Translations under genes and position numbers: made by a program
The notes under the pieces: model-generated
Told to the model about the DNA's origin: nothing
Database searches by the model: none
What the model saw: only the letters and a program-made list of their open reading frames with translations
Assembly (NCBI RefSeq): GCF_040546275.1
Contig: NZ_JBEPNO010000001.1
Span: 1-64,000, forward strand
Reading direction: 5' to 3'
DNA length: 64,000 nt
Source: Nakamurella sp040546275
Lineage (GTDB): Bacteria > Actinomycetota > Actinomycetes > Mycobacteriales > Nakamurellaceae
In this document: positions 24,632-33,258 of the stretch, piece after piece
Position numbering within the stretch: the stretch's first letter is position 1
Layout: each line of letters begins with the position of its first letter

Positions 24632-26347
24632 TCATTGACAGGACGTTCCGGCGGGGAGGGTCGCGGATTTGTTGACGATGGATTCGTAGGGACCGGTGAT
24701 TCCGCCACTGGCTTTGATCGGAGGAGCGCCGAAGGTGCTGAGAAAGAAATTCACCAACTTGGCGACGGGTGCGGGTATTTCGTAGCCGATTCCGTAGCCG
24801 AGTTGGACATTGATAGCAGCGAGTCGACAGGGCACGGCGGCTTCCGAGGATGCTGCCGTTACACCTATCCGCACGACCAGGGAAAGCCACGCCCCGGCCG
24901 AGAATCCAAGGAGCCCGACACCGACTGTCAACTTCGCCTGATATCCGAAGATCAGACCCACCGGTGCGATTCCGACGGCCTGGATCGAATCTAGCAACGA
25001 CGTTTGGGTGGCGAAATTGTCTACTTTGGTGACGTTTTGGGTCACGCCATGAATTCCGAAGCCGATGGTGCCGCCGAAGGAGTAGTCACCGCTTGCGGTG
25101 ACGGACCCGGGCGAGGCAAAAGCGGTCGACAGACTGAATGTCTGTTCAACCCGCGCAGTCAGTGGCAGCGCGAAGCCGCCGATGGGCACCGTGAATGCGA
25201 CCGGCACTTGCACTCGCTGCCGCGCCACGTTGCCCTTTACTCCTGCCGTCGAGGCCGCGGAGAATTGGACTCCGATGCCGGCCGCGCCATGGAGATCGAT
25301 GGACGCGTCGGTGACCTTGCCGCCGGCGATGTGCAATCTGAAGGACACCGTGGGGGCACTCAGGTGAAGAGTGAGTGTCGCCGAGACGCGCATCCCCGCG
25401 TGGTCGTAGGCCAGGCGCACGCCGGCACCTGTGGTGCAACAGAACGGGGTCAGGGTGTACGCCCCGACGTCGTCAGCAGGGGGTGTAGGCACCGGTAGGG
25501 GCAACACGCCGGAACCCGGGCTGCCCGGCACCGCAGGAGGGGCAGCGCGGCGACCGATCTCCGGGCGCGGGAGACGCCAGCCTGCCGGCTGGGCGACCGA
25601 GTTGAACTCGACGGTCGGTAGCCGGATGTCGCCCGGCTCGGTGGTGGGTGTTTGTGGTGAGGAGCTCACCGACCCGCTGGGTGACTGGATCGACGCGGCC
25701 GTCGATGGGCCTGTGTCAGGAGTCAACGGTGCCGCAGTGTCGGGGGAATTAATCGGAACACTCTCCGGTGCCTGGCTTTGAGTGCCGGTGACAGTTGGCG
25801 TTGCCGACCCGGCCGGACCGTCGTCGAGACTGGAAATCAGACCCGGCCGGGTCGGTGTCTGATATGCCATCACGGAGTTCAACGAGACAGGGGCCGCTGA
25901 GTCGAAATTGCCGTTGCGCACGACGTCGGTGATATCCACCGGGCCAAGGACCACCTGCTTGTTGTTGCCGACGGTGGAGACCGCGAGGATCCGGCCGGCT
26001 CCCAGTCCGGTGGCGAGCATGATCTTTCCAGGTACCAGGTCCTGGATATGGCCGGCGCTGCCTTTGATCGTCCAGACCATGCCGTCGGCGCTGACCGATT
26101 GAACCGCAGATGCGCCGCCTCCGACCAGTACGACATCGCTTTGGTAGACAATCGAGGCGTCCGATTTCGGGCTTGCGCCGTAGGCCGACTCCGGACCCGA
26201 GAGCGCCGCGGCCGATGTTGCTGTCGGGGCGGTCGTGGCCGTGCCTCCGGTCGAACACGCGCACAGCAACACCACGGCCAGCAGACCGGACGTCCATAGA
26301 GCGCGGCGACCTGATACACCGGTGCCTGCGTGCGGTGGGGAGGACAT
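24632..26347 (-). CDS. Large secreted lipoprotein of unknown function
   Basis: A 571-residue protein from ATG 26347 behind an AGGAG box. The signal peptide (GLLAVVLLCACS) ends in a lipobox Cys at about residue 31. Residues 45-160 form strands (SDVVLVGGGASAVQSVSADG). Residues 175-265 are a Pro/Ser/Thr linker. The C-terminal 280 residues are beta-rich and glycine-rich with few charges (FALPLTARVEQTFSLS, GDYSFGGTIGFGIHGV). I recognise no family. The clustering with two smaller DUF3558-like lipoproteins suggests a cell-surface complex. Confidence 0.75.
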   Translation of the reverse strand: MSSPPHAGTGVSGRRALWTSGLLAVVLLCACSTGGTATTAPTATSAAALSGPESAYGASPKSDASIVYQSDVVLVGGGASAVQSVSADGMVWTIKGSAGHIQDLVPGKIMLATGLGAGRILAVSTVGNNKQVVLGPVDITDVVRNGNFDSAAPVSLNSVMAYQTPTRPGLISSLDDGPAGSATPTVTGTQSQAPESVPINSPDTAAPLTPDTGPSTAASIQSPSGSVSSSPQTPTTEPGDIRLPTVEFNSVAQPAGWRLPRPEIGRRAAPPAVPGSPGSGVLPLPVPTPPADDVGAYTLTPFCCTTGAGVRLAYDHAGMRVSATLTLHLSAPTVSFRLHIAGGKVTDASIDLHGAAGIGVQFSAASTAGVKGNVARQRVQVPVAFTVPIGGFALPLTARVEQTFSLSTAFASPGSVTASGDYSFGGTIGFGIHGVTQNVTKVDNFATQTSLLDSIQAVGIAPVGLIFGYQAKLTVGVGLLGFSAGAWLSLVVRIGVTAASSEAAVPCRLAAINVQLGYGIGYEIPAPVAKLVNFFLSTFGAPPIKASGGITGPYESIVNKSATLPAGTSCQ

Positions 26348-26412
26348 GGTGTGAGCTCCTCTTGGGGATTCTCGAGTGGGTGGTCTCGGAAATGGATGTC
26401 GGCGAGAAGGGA

Positions 26413-26973
26413 TCAGAGCCGGGCAAGAGCTTGTTTGGCCAAAGTGATCAACTTCTGCTTGTTGGCGTCGGGCTTGTTGGTGAGGTTTGCGAGCGAGGGG
26501 AGAATGATGATGAGGGCGCTGGCTCCCTGTTGGATGAAGATCTCGCCAATGGTGGCGTTCCAGAATGCGTCGTCGCCCAACCCGGCCACGTGCTCGCTCA
26601 AACTTTCGAGCTGTTGTTTCCGTTGCTCGATGTCGACCGATGACTTGTCGACGGAGACGTACATGACAAAGCTCGCATCGGCGGTAGCCGAGTAGATGCA
26701 CTCACCGATCGGGCCACCGTCGGCGGTCACCTTCATGGGCACCGCTGCCGCGGCGGAGACCTCGGCCAAGGTCACCAGTGCGCAGACCGACCCGGCGGAG
26801 ATTGCGCTGGTCAATGTCGTCCTTTCGGGTGCCGGTTGGGCCTTGGTCTGACCGGCCGGGAGGGGAGCCCCGGCTGTGCTGAATGCGGGCAAGTTCCCTG
26901 TGGGGCTACCGCATGCCGTGGATAGGCACATCGTGACAACTGCGAGCAGAAGTCCCAAACGAATACGTTTCAT
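26413..26973 (-). CDS. Secreted lipoprotein, DUF3558-like
   Basis: A 186-residue lipoprotein: signal peptide MKRIRLGLLLAVVTMCLSTAC with the lipobox Cys at residue 21, a Pro/Ala linker, then a domain with CALVTLAEVSAAAAVPM and GECIYSATADASFVMYVSVD, the two-Cys pattern seen in DUF3558-like proteins. HVAGLGDDAFWN follows, a motif common in that family (GDEAFW-like). It is the first gene of the lipoprotein trio. Confidence 0.78.
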   Translation of the reverse strand: MKRIRLGLLLAVVTMCLSTACGSPTGNLPAFSTAGAPLPAGQTKAQPAPERTTLTSAISAGSVCALVTLAEVSAAAAVPMKVTADGGPIGECIYSATADASFVMYVSVDKSSVDIEQRKQQLESLSEHVAGLGDDAFWNATIGEIFIQQGASALIIILPSLANLTNKPDANKQKLITLAKQALARL

Positions 26974-27051
26974 GAGATGCTCTCCACTTGGATGCGGAAT
27001 GGGTTTGGCCGATGTGGCCAGGCGAATGACAGTGAAGTGATCAGTCCCGGC

Positions 27052-27309
27052 TCACAACATGAGTGCCGGCAAGACCGTGGCCGTCCGAGAACCGGCGCGA
27101 CGGAGCATTTCCATGACTGTCACGGCGTCCTCCGCGTCGACAACGCTGACGCAGGTCTGTTCACCTGGAATGTAGGTGCTGTGCAGCACGGACACCGGCC
27201 AACCGTGCGCCGTCATCACATCGGCTGCTTGCCGGACCGCGTCGACAATGCCGCTGAAGGCCCCAATGTCAGCGCCGATCACCGGCTGACGAATCGTGAA
27301 GATGCTCAT
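27052..27309 (-). CDS. Small protein similar to DUF4242/SCO4226 family
   Basis: An 85-residue protein with strand-helix-strand layout and HGWPVSVLHSTYIPGEQTCV followed by a DAEDAVTVMEMLRRAG helix. This resembles the ferredoxin-like DUF4242 proteins (nickel-binding in SCO4226 of Streptomyces). The usual WVHSYVS-type motif is VLHSTYI here. Family assignment is tentative. It lies 78 bases upstream of the lipoprotein trio on the same strand. Confidence 0.6.
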   Translation of the reverse strand: MSIFTIRQPVIGADIGAFSGIVDAVRQAADVMTAHGWPVSVLHSTYIPGEQTCVSVVDAEDAVTVMEMLRRAGSRTATVLPALML

Positions 27310-27391
27310 GAGTTGACCGTAGGCAACGGCGTCTGCGTCGACATCCGTACAACCACCTGGTCACTACTTGGTTTTCGGTGCTCGACCTCGT

Positions 27392-27526
27392 GTCGTCGAC
27401 CGCCGCACCACAGGTAGTGCCGGGGACGAAGTACTTCTGCAGGACGACGATGATCATCGGCAGGACGACGACCGATCCGGCGTACAGATTGCTGACCTCT
27501 TGTCCGTTGCTGCCAAAAGCCTGACG
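27392..27526 (-). pseudogene. Remnant: C-terminus of a sugar ABC permease
   Basis: A leftward frame carries NLYAGSVVVLPMIIVVLQKY followed by FVPGTTCGA, the end of a MalG-type carbohydrate ABC permease (usually MAGSVLATLP-IIVLFLLLQRYFV-G-TAGAVKG). No upstream transmembrane region or partner genes are present, so it is a relic. The rest of 27310-27698 shows nothing else. Confidence 0.5.
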
Positions 27527-27698
27527 ACCTGCAGGCTCCCTGGGTGCGTCCAAAGTCGATGGCCCCGGGACATTCTCAGGACAGCCCCCCGCACGTGCGG
27601 GCAATCTGGAGGCCGATCCGCGAAGGTTCCGATGCTGGTGCAACCGTTCCGATCAAGGCCGAGCCGAAGGCCGGCGGTCTGATCGAGGTCGCCGTCGG

Positions 27699-28709
27699 TC
27701 AGCGGGTCAGCACCGACACGGCCGAGTCAGCCGCGACCATGCACCAACCATCTGCCGGACAGGTCGCCTGAGCCCCGGCGGTCTTGAACTCGTAGTCGGT
27801 ACTGGCAGGGAGTGCGTCGCCCCGGGCCCAGGACCGGCCCGACCAGACGAGGTAGTCACTGCCGGAGATACCCAGACAAAAGCTCGCCGACGAGCAGGAC
27901 AACGCTCCGATCAGCTCGCCGTCGGTCACAGACCAGGACGACCCGTCGTACCGCTCCGCCTTCCCCCCGGTGCCTGCCAGGCAGAACATCGCGGACGCGC
28001 AGCTGACGTCAAGCGGGGTTGACATCGGCTCGTCATGCCAACCGGAGGCCGAGTGGACGTACACATCCTTTCCCGTTGCGATCCCGCACGTCACCCCGTC
28101 GTGCGCGCAGCCGATCGCTGTCGGAAGTCCTGCGAGCGTCAACACGGAGGTCATCCATGACGTGCCGTCCCACGTGCTGACGGCGGTCGCGGCTGACCCG
28201 GAAGGCCCGGCCACGCACCATCGCGGGCCGGCGCAGGCGAGCACGGCCACGCCGCCGCCTGGCGACCAAGAGCCTGCCCGCGTGATCTGCCAGTGCTGGC
28301 CGTCATAGCGCATCGTGGCGGAGCCGAACGAGGCCAGGCAGAAGGTCGCCGACGTGCACGACACCTGGCCCGCATCGCCGGCCGACGCCGTGACCGGCAA
28401 CGGAGCCGCCGCACCCCACGCAGTTCCGTCCCACGTCCAGTACTGCGCCTTCTCGCTGATCAACGCACAAAACGTCCGGGACGCGCATGACAGCCAGACA
28501 CGGGTGCTCGCCGCCAGGCCCGGCACCCCTACGGCTGCCGCGTGCAGCATCACGTGCTGCTGGCCGTTCGAAGAGGATGAGGAGGACCGTTCCTGTTGCG
28601 CCGCAGACGTACCGCAACTGCTGAGCAGCGCACCCAGCAGCAGCGCGAGCGCCAGCATCGCGACCTGCGCCCGGCGTCCTCGCTGCCGCTTACCTCGTGT
28701 GCCAAGCAC
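27699..28709 (-). CDS. Lipoprotein with seven Cys-pair repeats
   Basis: A 336-residue lipoprotein from GTG 28709 (start uncertain). The basic N-terminus and signal peptide end in LLGALLSSC (Cys about residue 32). A Ser run and linker follow. Then seven repeats of about 38-45 residues each carry a Cys-x(5-7)-Cys pair: SCASRTFC, SCTSATFC, ACAGPRWC, GCAHDGVTC, SCASAMFC, SCSSASFC, TCPADGWC, usually followed by a W-DG-SW element (YDGQHWQI, WDGTSWMT, YDGSSWSV). This suggests a seven-bladed beta-propeller stabilised by disulfides. The ligand is unknown. Confidence 0.75.
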   Translation of the reverse strand: MLGTRGKRQRGRRAQVAMLALALLLGALLSSCGTSAAQQERSSSSSSNGQQHVMLHAAAVGVPGLAASTRVWLSCASRTFCALISEKAQYWTWDGTAWGAAAPLPVTASAGDAGQVSCTSATFCLASFGSATMRYDGQHWQITRAGSWSPGGGVAVLACAGPRWCVAGPSGSAATAVSTWDGTSWMTSVLTLAGLPTAIGCAHDGVTCGIATGKDVYVHSASGWHDEPMSTPLDVSCASAMFCLAGTGGKAERYDGSSWSVTDGELIGALSCSSASFCLGISGSDYLVWSGRSWARGDALPASTDYEFKTAGAQATCPADGWCMVAADSAVSVLTR

Positions 28710-28815
28710 GCGACGAGTGTAGCGGCGTAGAGCGGGCCGGCGTCCTTCGAGACCGCACGTCGCCTTCGCCGCGGTCGGCATCCCGATCATCATCGGGGCC
28801 CTATCGTGGTCCAGA

Positions 28816-28915
28816 TGAAGGGGTGTGCGATGACACGGTGGTGACTGGCAGCTACAACTTCTCCGCCAACGCTCAACGCAATGCCGAAGACCAGGTGCGG
28901 ATCACCGACCCGGCA
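28816..28915 (+). pseudogene. Remnant of a phospholipase-D-like protein
   Basis: DDTVVTGSYNFSANAQRNAE in a short rightward frame matches the end of the second HKD-type region of PLD-like nucleases/phospholipases (G-x-N-F/T-x-N-A-x2-N-x-E). The frame then runs into unrelated sequence, and the catalytic HxK part is gone. Confidence 0.45.
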
Positions 28916-28995
28916 CCGGCTAGGCAGGATGGGGATGCGCGTCAGCCGCGGTCACCGGCCATCAGCGGCGCGCCTGTGATTGGTGTGAGACCGGT

Positions 28996-29430
28996 TCAGG
29001 ATTCCCGTCGGGTTGCTGCCAGGAGCTGCGTCAGCGTGTGGCTCAGGTCCTCGAGTTGGTTGGGGGTCAGATTTGCGGCCAGCCTTCGGTGCAGTTCCTC
29101 GTGGAGTGTTGCTGCGGCCCGTGTGGTCATTTCGCGACCTGCAGGGGTCAGCGCGATCAGTGATGAGCGTGCGTCGTCAGGGTTGGGATCGCGTCGGCAA
29201 TGACCGGCGGCTTGGACTCTGTCGACAATTTTACTGACCCCGCCCCAGCTGATGTTCAGGCGCTCGGCGATATCCAGCACTCGGCAGGGCCCGTCACTCT
29301 GCAGGACCTGCATCGTCTCGAACCGGGCCAAGGTCAGGCCGTTGGTTTCCTTGAGCCGGGCATCGACGGCGTTCCATAGAGTTGTTTCGAGCCGGATGAG
29401 GTCGTTGAAGGTACGGGCGAGATCGACCAT
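28996..29430 (-). CDS. MarR-family regulator
   Basis: A 144-residue winged-helix repressor: LTLARFETMQVLQSDGPCRV, DIAERLNISWGGVSKIVDRV (recognition helix), CRRDPNPDDARSSLIALTPAG (wing), and a C-terminal dimer helix. It starts 3 bases after the stop of the oxidoreductase gene and so is co-transcribed with it. It probably binds the 20-bp inverted repeat at 30455-30474 upstream of the pair and responds to an electrophile or aromatic ligand; the ligand is inferred from the family only. Confidence 0.88.
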   Translation of the reverse strand: MVDLARTFNDLIRLETTLWNAVDARLKETNGLTLARFETMQVLQSDGPCRVLDIAERLNISWGGVSKIVDRVQAAGHCRRDPNPDDARSSLIALTPAGREMTTRAAATLHEELHRRLAANLTPNQLEDLSHTLTQLLAATRRES

Positions 29431-29433
29431 CGG

Positions 29434-30426
29434 TCAGGCAATCTCAAGGACAACGCGCCCGCCGGCTCCGGCCTCCACCAGCTCGTGGGCCTCCGCGATC
29501 TGCTCGAGCGGCATCCGTTGGGCGATATGCGATTGCAGTGCGCCTTCCACCAGTGCATCGGTGAGCTCCGCGGCGGCGTGGGCCTTCACGGTGGGTGAAA
29601 AATCGTCGCTGCCCAGGAGCCGTAGGCAGGTGTCGGCGAAGCCGAGGGTCCAGTAGGGGATAGCGGGCTGGTCGACCGATGTCGCGAACGAGCAGATCGT
29701 GGCGCCGACTGCGACGATCTGCGCGTTGATGTCGATGTGGGCAGCGAAGTCGACGTCCGCGATTCGGTGCACTCCGGTCGGCGCGATCGCCCGGATCGCC
29801 TGGGTCAGATCCGGCCGCGTCGCGTCCAGCACGTGGTGGGCACCCAAAGTGCGGGCTTGTTCGAATTGGGCGGTACGGACGATTGCCAAGACGGTCGCGT
29901 TACCGCGGCGGGCCATCTGGGTGCCGATGGATCCGACGCCTCCGGTGGCCCCCCAAACCAGGACGTGAAGCCCTTCGACGGGACCATCGGCGAACACGGC
30001 CCGGTGACCGGTGATGCCGGCGATGCCCAGGCAGGCGGCCTGTTCGGCCAGCCACCGGTCGCTTCGCGTGGCCGACAACGGCAATGGAACCGTCAGCGCG
30101 GTCGGCACCACCACATATTCCGCTGCGGTACCGAACGGGCGGTAGGACTGCGCTCCGTAGCACCACACCCTGGTCCCGATTCTGGAGGCCGACACACCCG
30201 AGCCGACCTCGTCGATCACTCCGGCGCCATCGCTGTGGGGCACCACCTTCGGGAAGGCCATATCTGTACCCAGCCAGCTCGAGCGCTTCTTGACATCGCC
30301 TGGACTCAGCCCGGACACGGTCACCGCGATGCGCACCTCTCCTGGCCCAGGGTGCGGGTCAGGTAGGTCGCCGACCACGAGGACCTCACGCGCCGATCCA
30401 CGCCTGTCGTACCAAGCTGCCCTCAT
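29434..30426 (-). CDS. NADPH:quinone oxidoreductase-like (zinc-free MDR)
   Basis: A 330-residue medium-chain reductase of the quinone oxidoreductase class. The catalytic-domain features are SGLSPGDVKKRSSWLG, PHSDGAGVIDEVG and WCYGAQSYRPFGTAAEYV, without zinc-ligand Cys. The cofactor turn is WGATGGVGSIGTQMA at about residue 155. It probably reduces quinones or enones with NADPH. It is the first gene of a two-gene unit with marR, preceded by an operator-like inverted repeat. Confidence 0.88.
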   Translation of the reverse strand: MRAAWYDRRGSAREVLVVGDLPDPHPGPGEVRIAVTVSGLSPGDVKKRSSWLGTDMAFPKVVPHSDGAGVIDEVGSGVSASRIGTRVWCYGAQSYRPFGTAAEYVVVPTALTVPLPLSATRSDRWLAEQAACLGIAGITGHRAVFADGPVEGLHVLVWGATGGVGSIGTQMARRGNATVLAIVRTAQFEQARTLGAHHVLDATRPDLTQAIRAIAPTGVHRIADVDFAAHIDINAQIVAVGATICSFATSVDQPAIPYWTLGFADTCLRLLGSDDFSPTVKAHAAAELTDALVEGALQSHIAQRMPLEQIAEAHELVEAGAGGRVVLEIA

Positions 30427-30454
30427 GGCGACACCGCCTCACGTCGAACTCAAA

Positions 30455-30474
30455 GTACGTTCTATGGAACATAC
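30455..30474. promoter_or_regulatory. Inverted repeat, probable MarR operator
   Basis: GTACGTTC-TATG-GAACATAC: the 8-base arms pair with one mismatch, 29 bases upstream of the oxidoreductase-marR unit. Size and symmetry fit a MarR-family site. Confidence 0.5.
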
Positions 30475-30553
30475 ACTGCTGCGTCAGGTCGATGCCCGCT
30501 GCATGGGCTGCAAGACCCCGCAGCGGCCGTGATGGCCGCGGCCCGCACCGGTG

Positions 30554-31657
30554 CTATTGCGGGAAGCGCAGGATCGGTTTGATGGCACCGCCGGCGTAGG
30601 AGGCATCGATGGCGGCGGCTATGTCGACGAAATCGAAGTATTCGACGAGTCGGTCGAACGGGAACCGTCCCTGGTCGAACAGCCGCATGATCGTCCCGAT
30701 CGAGGAGCCGCTCTGGCCGCCGCCGCCGAGCACGCCGACGATCTTCTTGCCCCACAGGGTGGAGAGATGGTCGAGTTTGAACTCGGCGCCGGCCGGGGCT
30801 CCGCCGATCAGGATGCAGGTGCCGAGCATCCCCACGCAATCTGCGGCCTGCCGTACGACGCTGACGACACCCGTGCACTCCAGAGCGAAGTCGGCCGGGC
30901 CGCCGCAGAGCCCAACAATCGTGCCGACCACATCGTCCTCTCCCGCACCGATCACATCAGTGGCGCCGAGGTCACGGGCCAGTGCCAGGCGGGACGGATG
31001 ACGGTCGACGGCGATGATGCGGGTGGCCGGACTCAGTCTGGCGGCCATGATGGCGGACAGGCCCACCGTGCCGGCGCCGAAGACGACCACGCTCGATCCG
31101 GGACCCGGACGGGCGGTGTTGAACACCGCGCCGGCGCCGGTGGATACGCCGCAGGCCAAGGGGCCCATCAGTTCCAGCGGGAGATGCTCTGGGACTTTGA
31201 CCAGGGCCTTGGCTGTCGTGATGCAGTGGGATGCGAACGAGGACTGCCCGAAGAAGTGGCTGGAGATCGGCTGACCGGTAGGTCGGTGCAATGCCGTGGC
31301 GCCGCCTGGTCGTCCACCGCCGACCAGCTGCTCACCCAGCCGGAGGCAGTACCTCGGCTGTCCTGAGGTGCAGTGCGCGCAGAGGCCGCAGAACGGCCAG
31401 CCGATCACGACGCGATCGCCCGGGTCGACGTCGTCGACGCCGGGCCCGATTGCCACCACGATGCCGGCGCCTTCGTGGCCCAGCACCCCGGGTAGCGGAA
31501 ACGGGAGGTCTCCATGTCTCGCGAGCCCGTCCGTGTGGCAGATGCCGGTCGCCACCACCTGCACCACGACCTCACCCTGACCGGGATCATCGAGGACCAG
31601 GTCCCTGATCTCCCAGGGCCCATCCTGTTCCTCGATGACCGCTGCCATGATCTTCAT
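30554..31657 (-). CDS. Zinc-dependent aryl-alcohol dehydrogenase
   Basis: A 367-residue class III-like zinc dehydrogenase. Motifs: TGICHTDGLARHGDLPFPLP (catalytic Cys), GHEGAGIV, the structural lobe CGLCAHCTSGQPRYC, HFFGQSSFASH, and the cofactor turn VFGAGTVGLSAIMAAR followed by an Asp that selects NAD. This pattern is that of benzyl-alcohol (XylB-type) dehydrogenases. ATG 31657 is used because GAGAGG is 9 bases upstream; an in-frame TTG at 31666 is an alternative. It lies 39 bases after the aldehyde dehydrogenase gene, as expected for consecutive alcohol-to-acid oxidation. Confidence 0.88.
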   Translation of the reverse strand: MKIMAAVIEEQDGPWEIRDLVLDDPGQGEVVVQVVATGICHTDGLARHGDLPFPLPGVLGHEGAGIVVAIGPGVDDVDPGDRVVIGWPFCGLCAHCTSGQPRYCLRLGEQLVGGGRPGGATALHRPTGQPISSHFFGQSSFASHCITTAKALVKVPEHLPLELMGPLACGVSTGAGAVFNTARPGPGSSVVVFGAGTVGLSAIMAARLSPATRIIAVDRHPSRLALARDLGATDVIGAGEDDVVGTIVGLCGGPADFALECTGVVSVVRQAADCVGMLGTCILIGGAPAGAEFKLDHLSTLWGKKIVGVLGGGGQSGSSIGTIMRLFDQGRFPFDRLVEYFDFVDIAAAIDASYAGGAIKPILRFPQ

Positions 31658-31696
31658 GCGCTGCAACCTCTCTCGTGTGAGCGCCGGGCTGTCGAC

Positions 31697-33157
31697 TCAG
31701 AATGGGTAGCTCGGGGGAGTGCTGCGAAGGGTCACCCATTGGGTTTCGGTGAAGGCCTCGACGTTTGCTGCGGACCCACCGAACCGGGAACCGGTCCCCG
31801 AGGAGCCGACACCGCCAAAGGGGCTGTTGGCCTCGTCGTTCACTGTCTGGTCGTTGATGTGGACGATGCCGGTCGGGATCCGATCGGCGAGGGCGAGACC
31901 CTTCAGGGGGTCGCGGGTGATGATGCCGAGGGAGAGCCCGTATTCGGAGCTGGTGGCCAACCTGACCGCGTCGTCGAGATCGGAGAACCGGGTGACCGGG
32001 GCAACCGGGCCGAAGATCTCCTCGGTGAAGGCCGGAGCGTCGAAGGCCACGTCGGAAAGAACGGTGGCGCGGTAGAACAGATTCTCGTACTCGCCTCCGG
32101 CCGACAACACGGCCCCGGTTTCGATGCTCGACCTGACCAACTGATGCACCTTGTCCCGCTGGCCGGCATCGATCAGCGGTCCGAGGGCGACCTGTCCACC
32201 GGCCGGATCACCGACCGGGAGCGAGAGTGCCTTGGCAGAGAGGCGTTCGACGAAGTCCTCGTAGATCCGGTCGTGGACGAGATGCCGCCCGGTGGTCATG
32301 CAGATCTGGCCCTGGTGGAAGAAGGACCCCCACGCTGCGAGGTTGACGGCCGCGTCGACGTCGGCATCGTCGAGGACGATCATGGCCGAATTGCCGCCCA
32401 GTTCCAGGTGCGCCCGCTTGAGGTGCCGTCCGGCCAGCTCACCCACCCGGCGGCCTGCCGCGGTCGAGCCGGTGAACGAGATGACCCGGACAGCAGGGTG
32501 TTCGACCAATGCCTCGCCCACGTCCGCTGTGCCCGGCAACATCTGCAGGACCCCTGGTGGAAGTCCGGCCTCCTCGAAGATCCGCGCCAGCACGACCCCG
32601 CCGGTCACGGCAGTCCGGGGGTCGGGCTTCAGGATGACGGCGTTGCCCAGCGCGAGAGCGGGTGCCACGGAACGGATTCCGAGAATGATCGGCACGTTGA
32701 ACGGGGAGATGACACCGACCACGCCGGCCGGTACGCGGCGAGCCATCGACAGGCGTGGCTGTTCGCTCGGAATGAGTTCCCCGTACGCCCGGCCAGGCAG
32801 AGCGGCGGCCTCGTAGCACTCCTGCTCCGCGACGTGGACCGCGAAGCCGGCCATGCCGGCGACGGCGCCCACCTCGCGAATGTTCCACCAACTGATCTCG
32901 TCCGAGAACTTCGACCACAGATCGCCCGCACGCCGCATGACGCCGGCCCGCTCGGTGTGTGGAAGGGCGGCCCAACTGCGTTGGGCGAACACCGCCGCTC
33001 CAGCCGCACGCGTGACATCAGCGGCATCGGCTCGCCCGACCCGTCCGAGGGTCGCGCCGGTCGCCGGCTCGATGACATCGAAGACGCCGGCGGATCCGGA
33101 AACCCAATTGCCGTCGATCAGGACGTTCCCGGTCCAGGTGTTCTCGTCGAGTAGCAA
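31697..33157 (-). CDS. Aldehyde dehydrogenase, benzaldehyde-dehydrogenase-like
   Basis: A 486-residue NAD(P)-dependent aldehyde dehydrogenase. SPFNVPIILGIRSVAPALAL holds the catalytic Asn, FTGSTAAGRRVGELAG the cofactor loop, LELGGNSAMIVL the general-base Glu, and FFHQGQICMTTGR the nucleophilic Cys. EEIFGPVAPV and NSPFGGVGSSGTG are usual late motifs. Closest in pattern to benzaldehyde/vanillin dehydrogenases. It starts at TTG 33157 behind GGAAAGAGG and lies downstream of iclR with an IclR-type operator 72 bases upstream. Confidence 0.9.
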   Translation of the reverse strand: MLLDENTWTGNVLIDGNWVSGSAGVFDVIEPATGATLGRVGRADAADVTRAAGAAVFAQRSWAALPHTERAGVMRRAGDLWSKFSDEISWWNIREVGAVAGMAGFAVHVAEQECYEAAALPGRAYGELIPSEQPRLSMARRVPAGVVGVISPFNVPIILGIRSVAPALALGNAVILKPDPRTAVTGGVVLARIFEEAGLPPGVLQMLPGTADVGEALVEHPAVRVISFTGSTAAGRRVGELAGRHLKRAHLELGGNSAMIVLDDADVDAAVNLAAWGSFFHQGQICMTTGRHLVHDRIYEDFVERLSAKALSLPVGDPAGGQVALGPLIDAGQRDKVHQLVRSSIETGAVLSAGGEYENLFYRATVLSDVAFDAPAFTEEIFGPVAPVTRFSDLDDAVRLATSSEYGLSLGIITRDPLKGLALADRIPTGIVHINDQTVNDEANSPFGGVGSSGTGSRFGGSAANVEAFTETQWVTLRSTPPSYPF

Positions 33158-33228
33158 CTCGGGCCTCTTTCCTTCGTTGGCGGAGAGACCGCGAAGTTAC
33201 GTCCCGTCTCCGGGCTGCGCAACATGCC

Positions 33229-33245
33229 GTTTCACCTATCGAAAC
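33229..33245. promoter_or_regulatory. IclR-type operator, site 1
   Basis: GTTTC-ACCTATC-GAAAC is a perfect 5-bp inverted repeat with a 7-base spacer in the 101-base gap between iclR and the aldehyde dehydrogenase gene. The same sequence, with three changes, recurs at 34209-34225 on the other side of iclR. Confidence 0.6.
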
Positions 33246-33258
33246 TTGACTCTGACGA

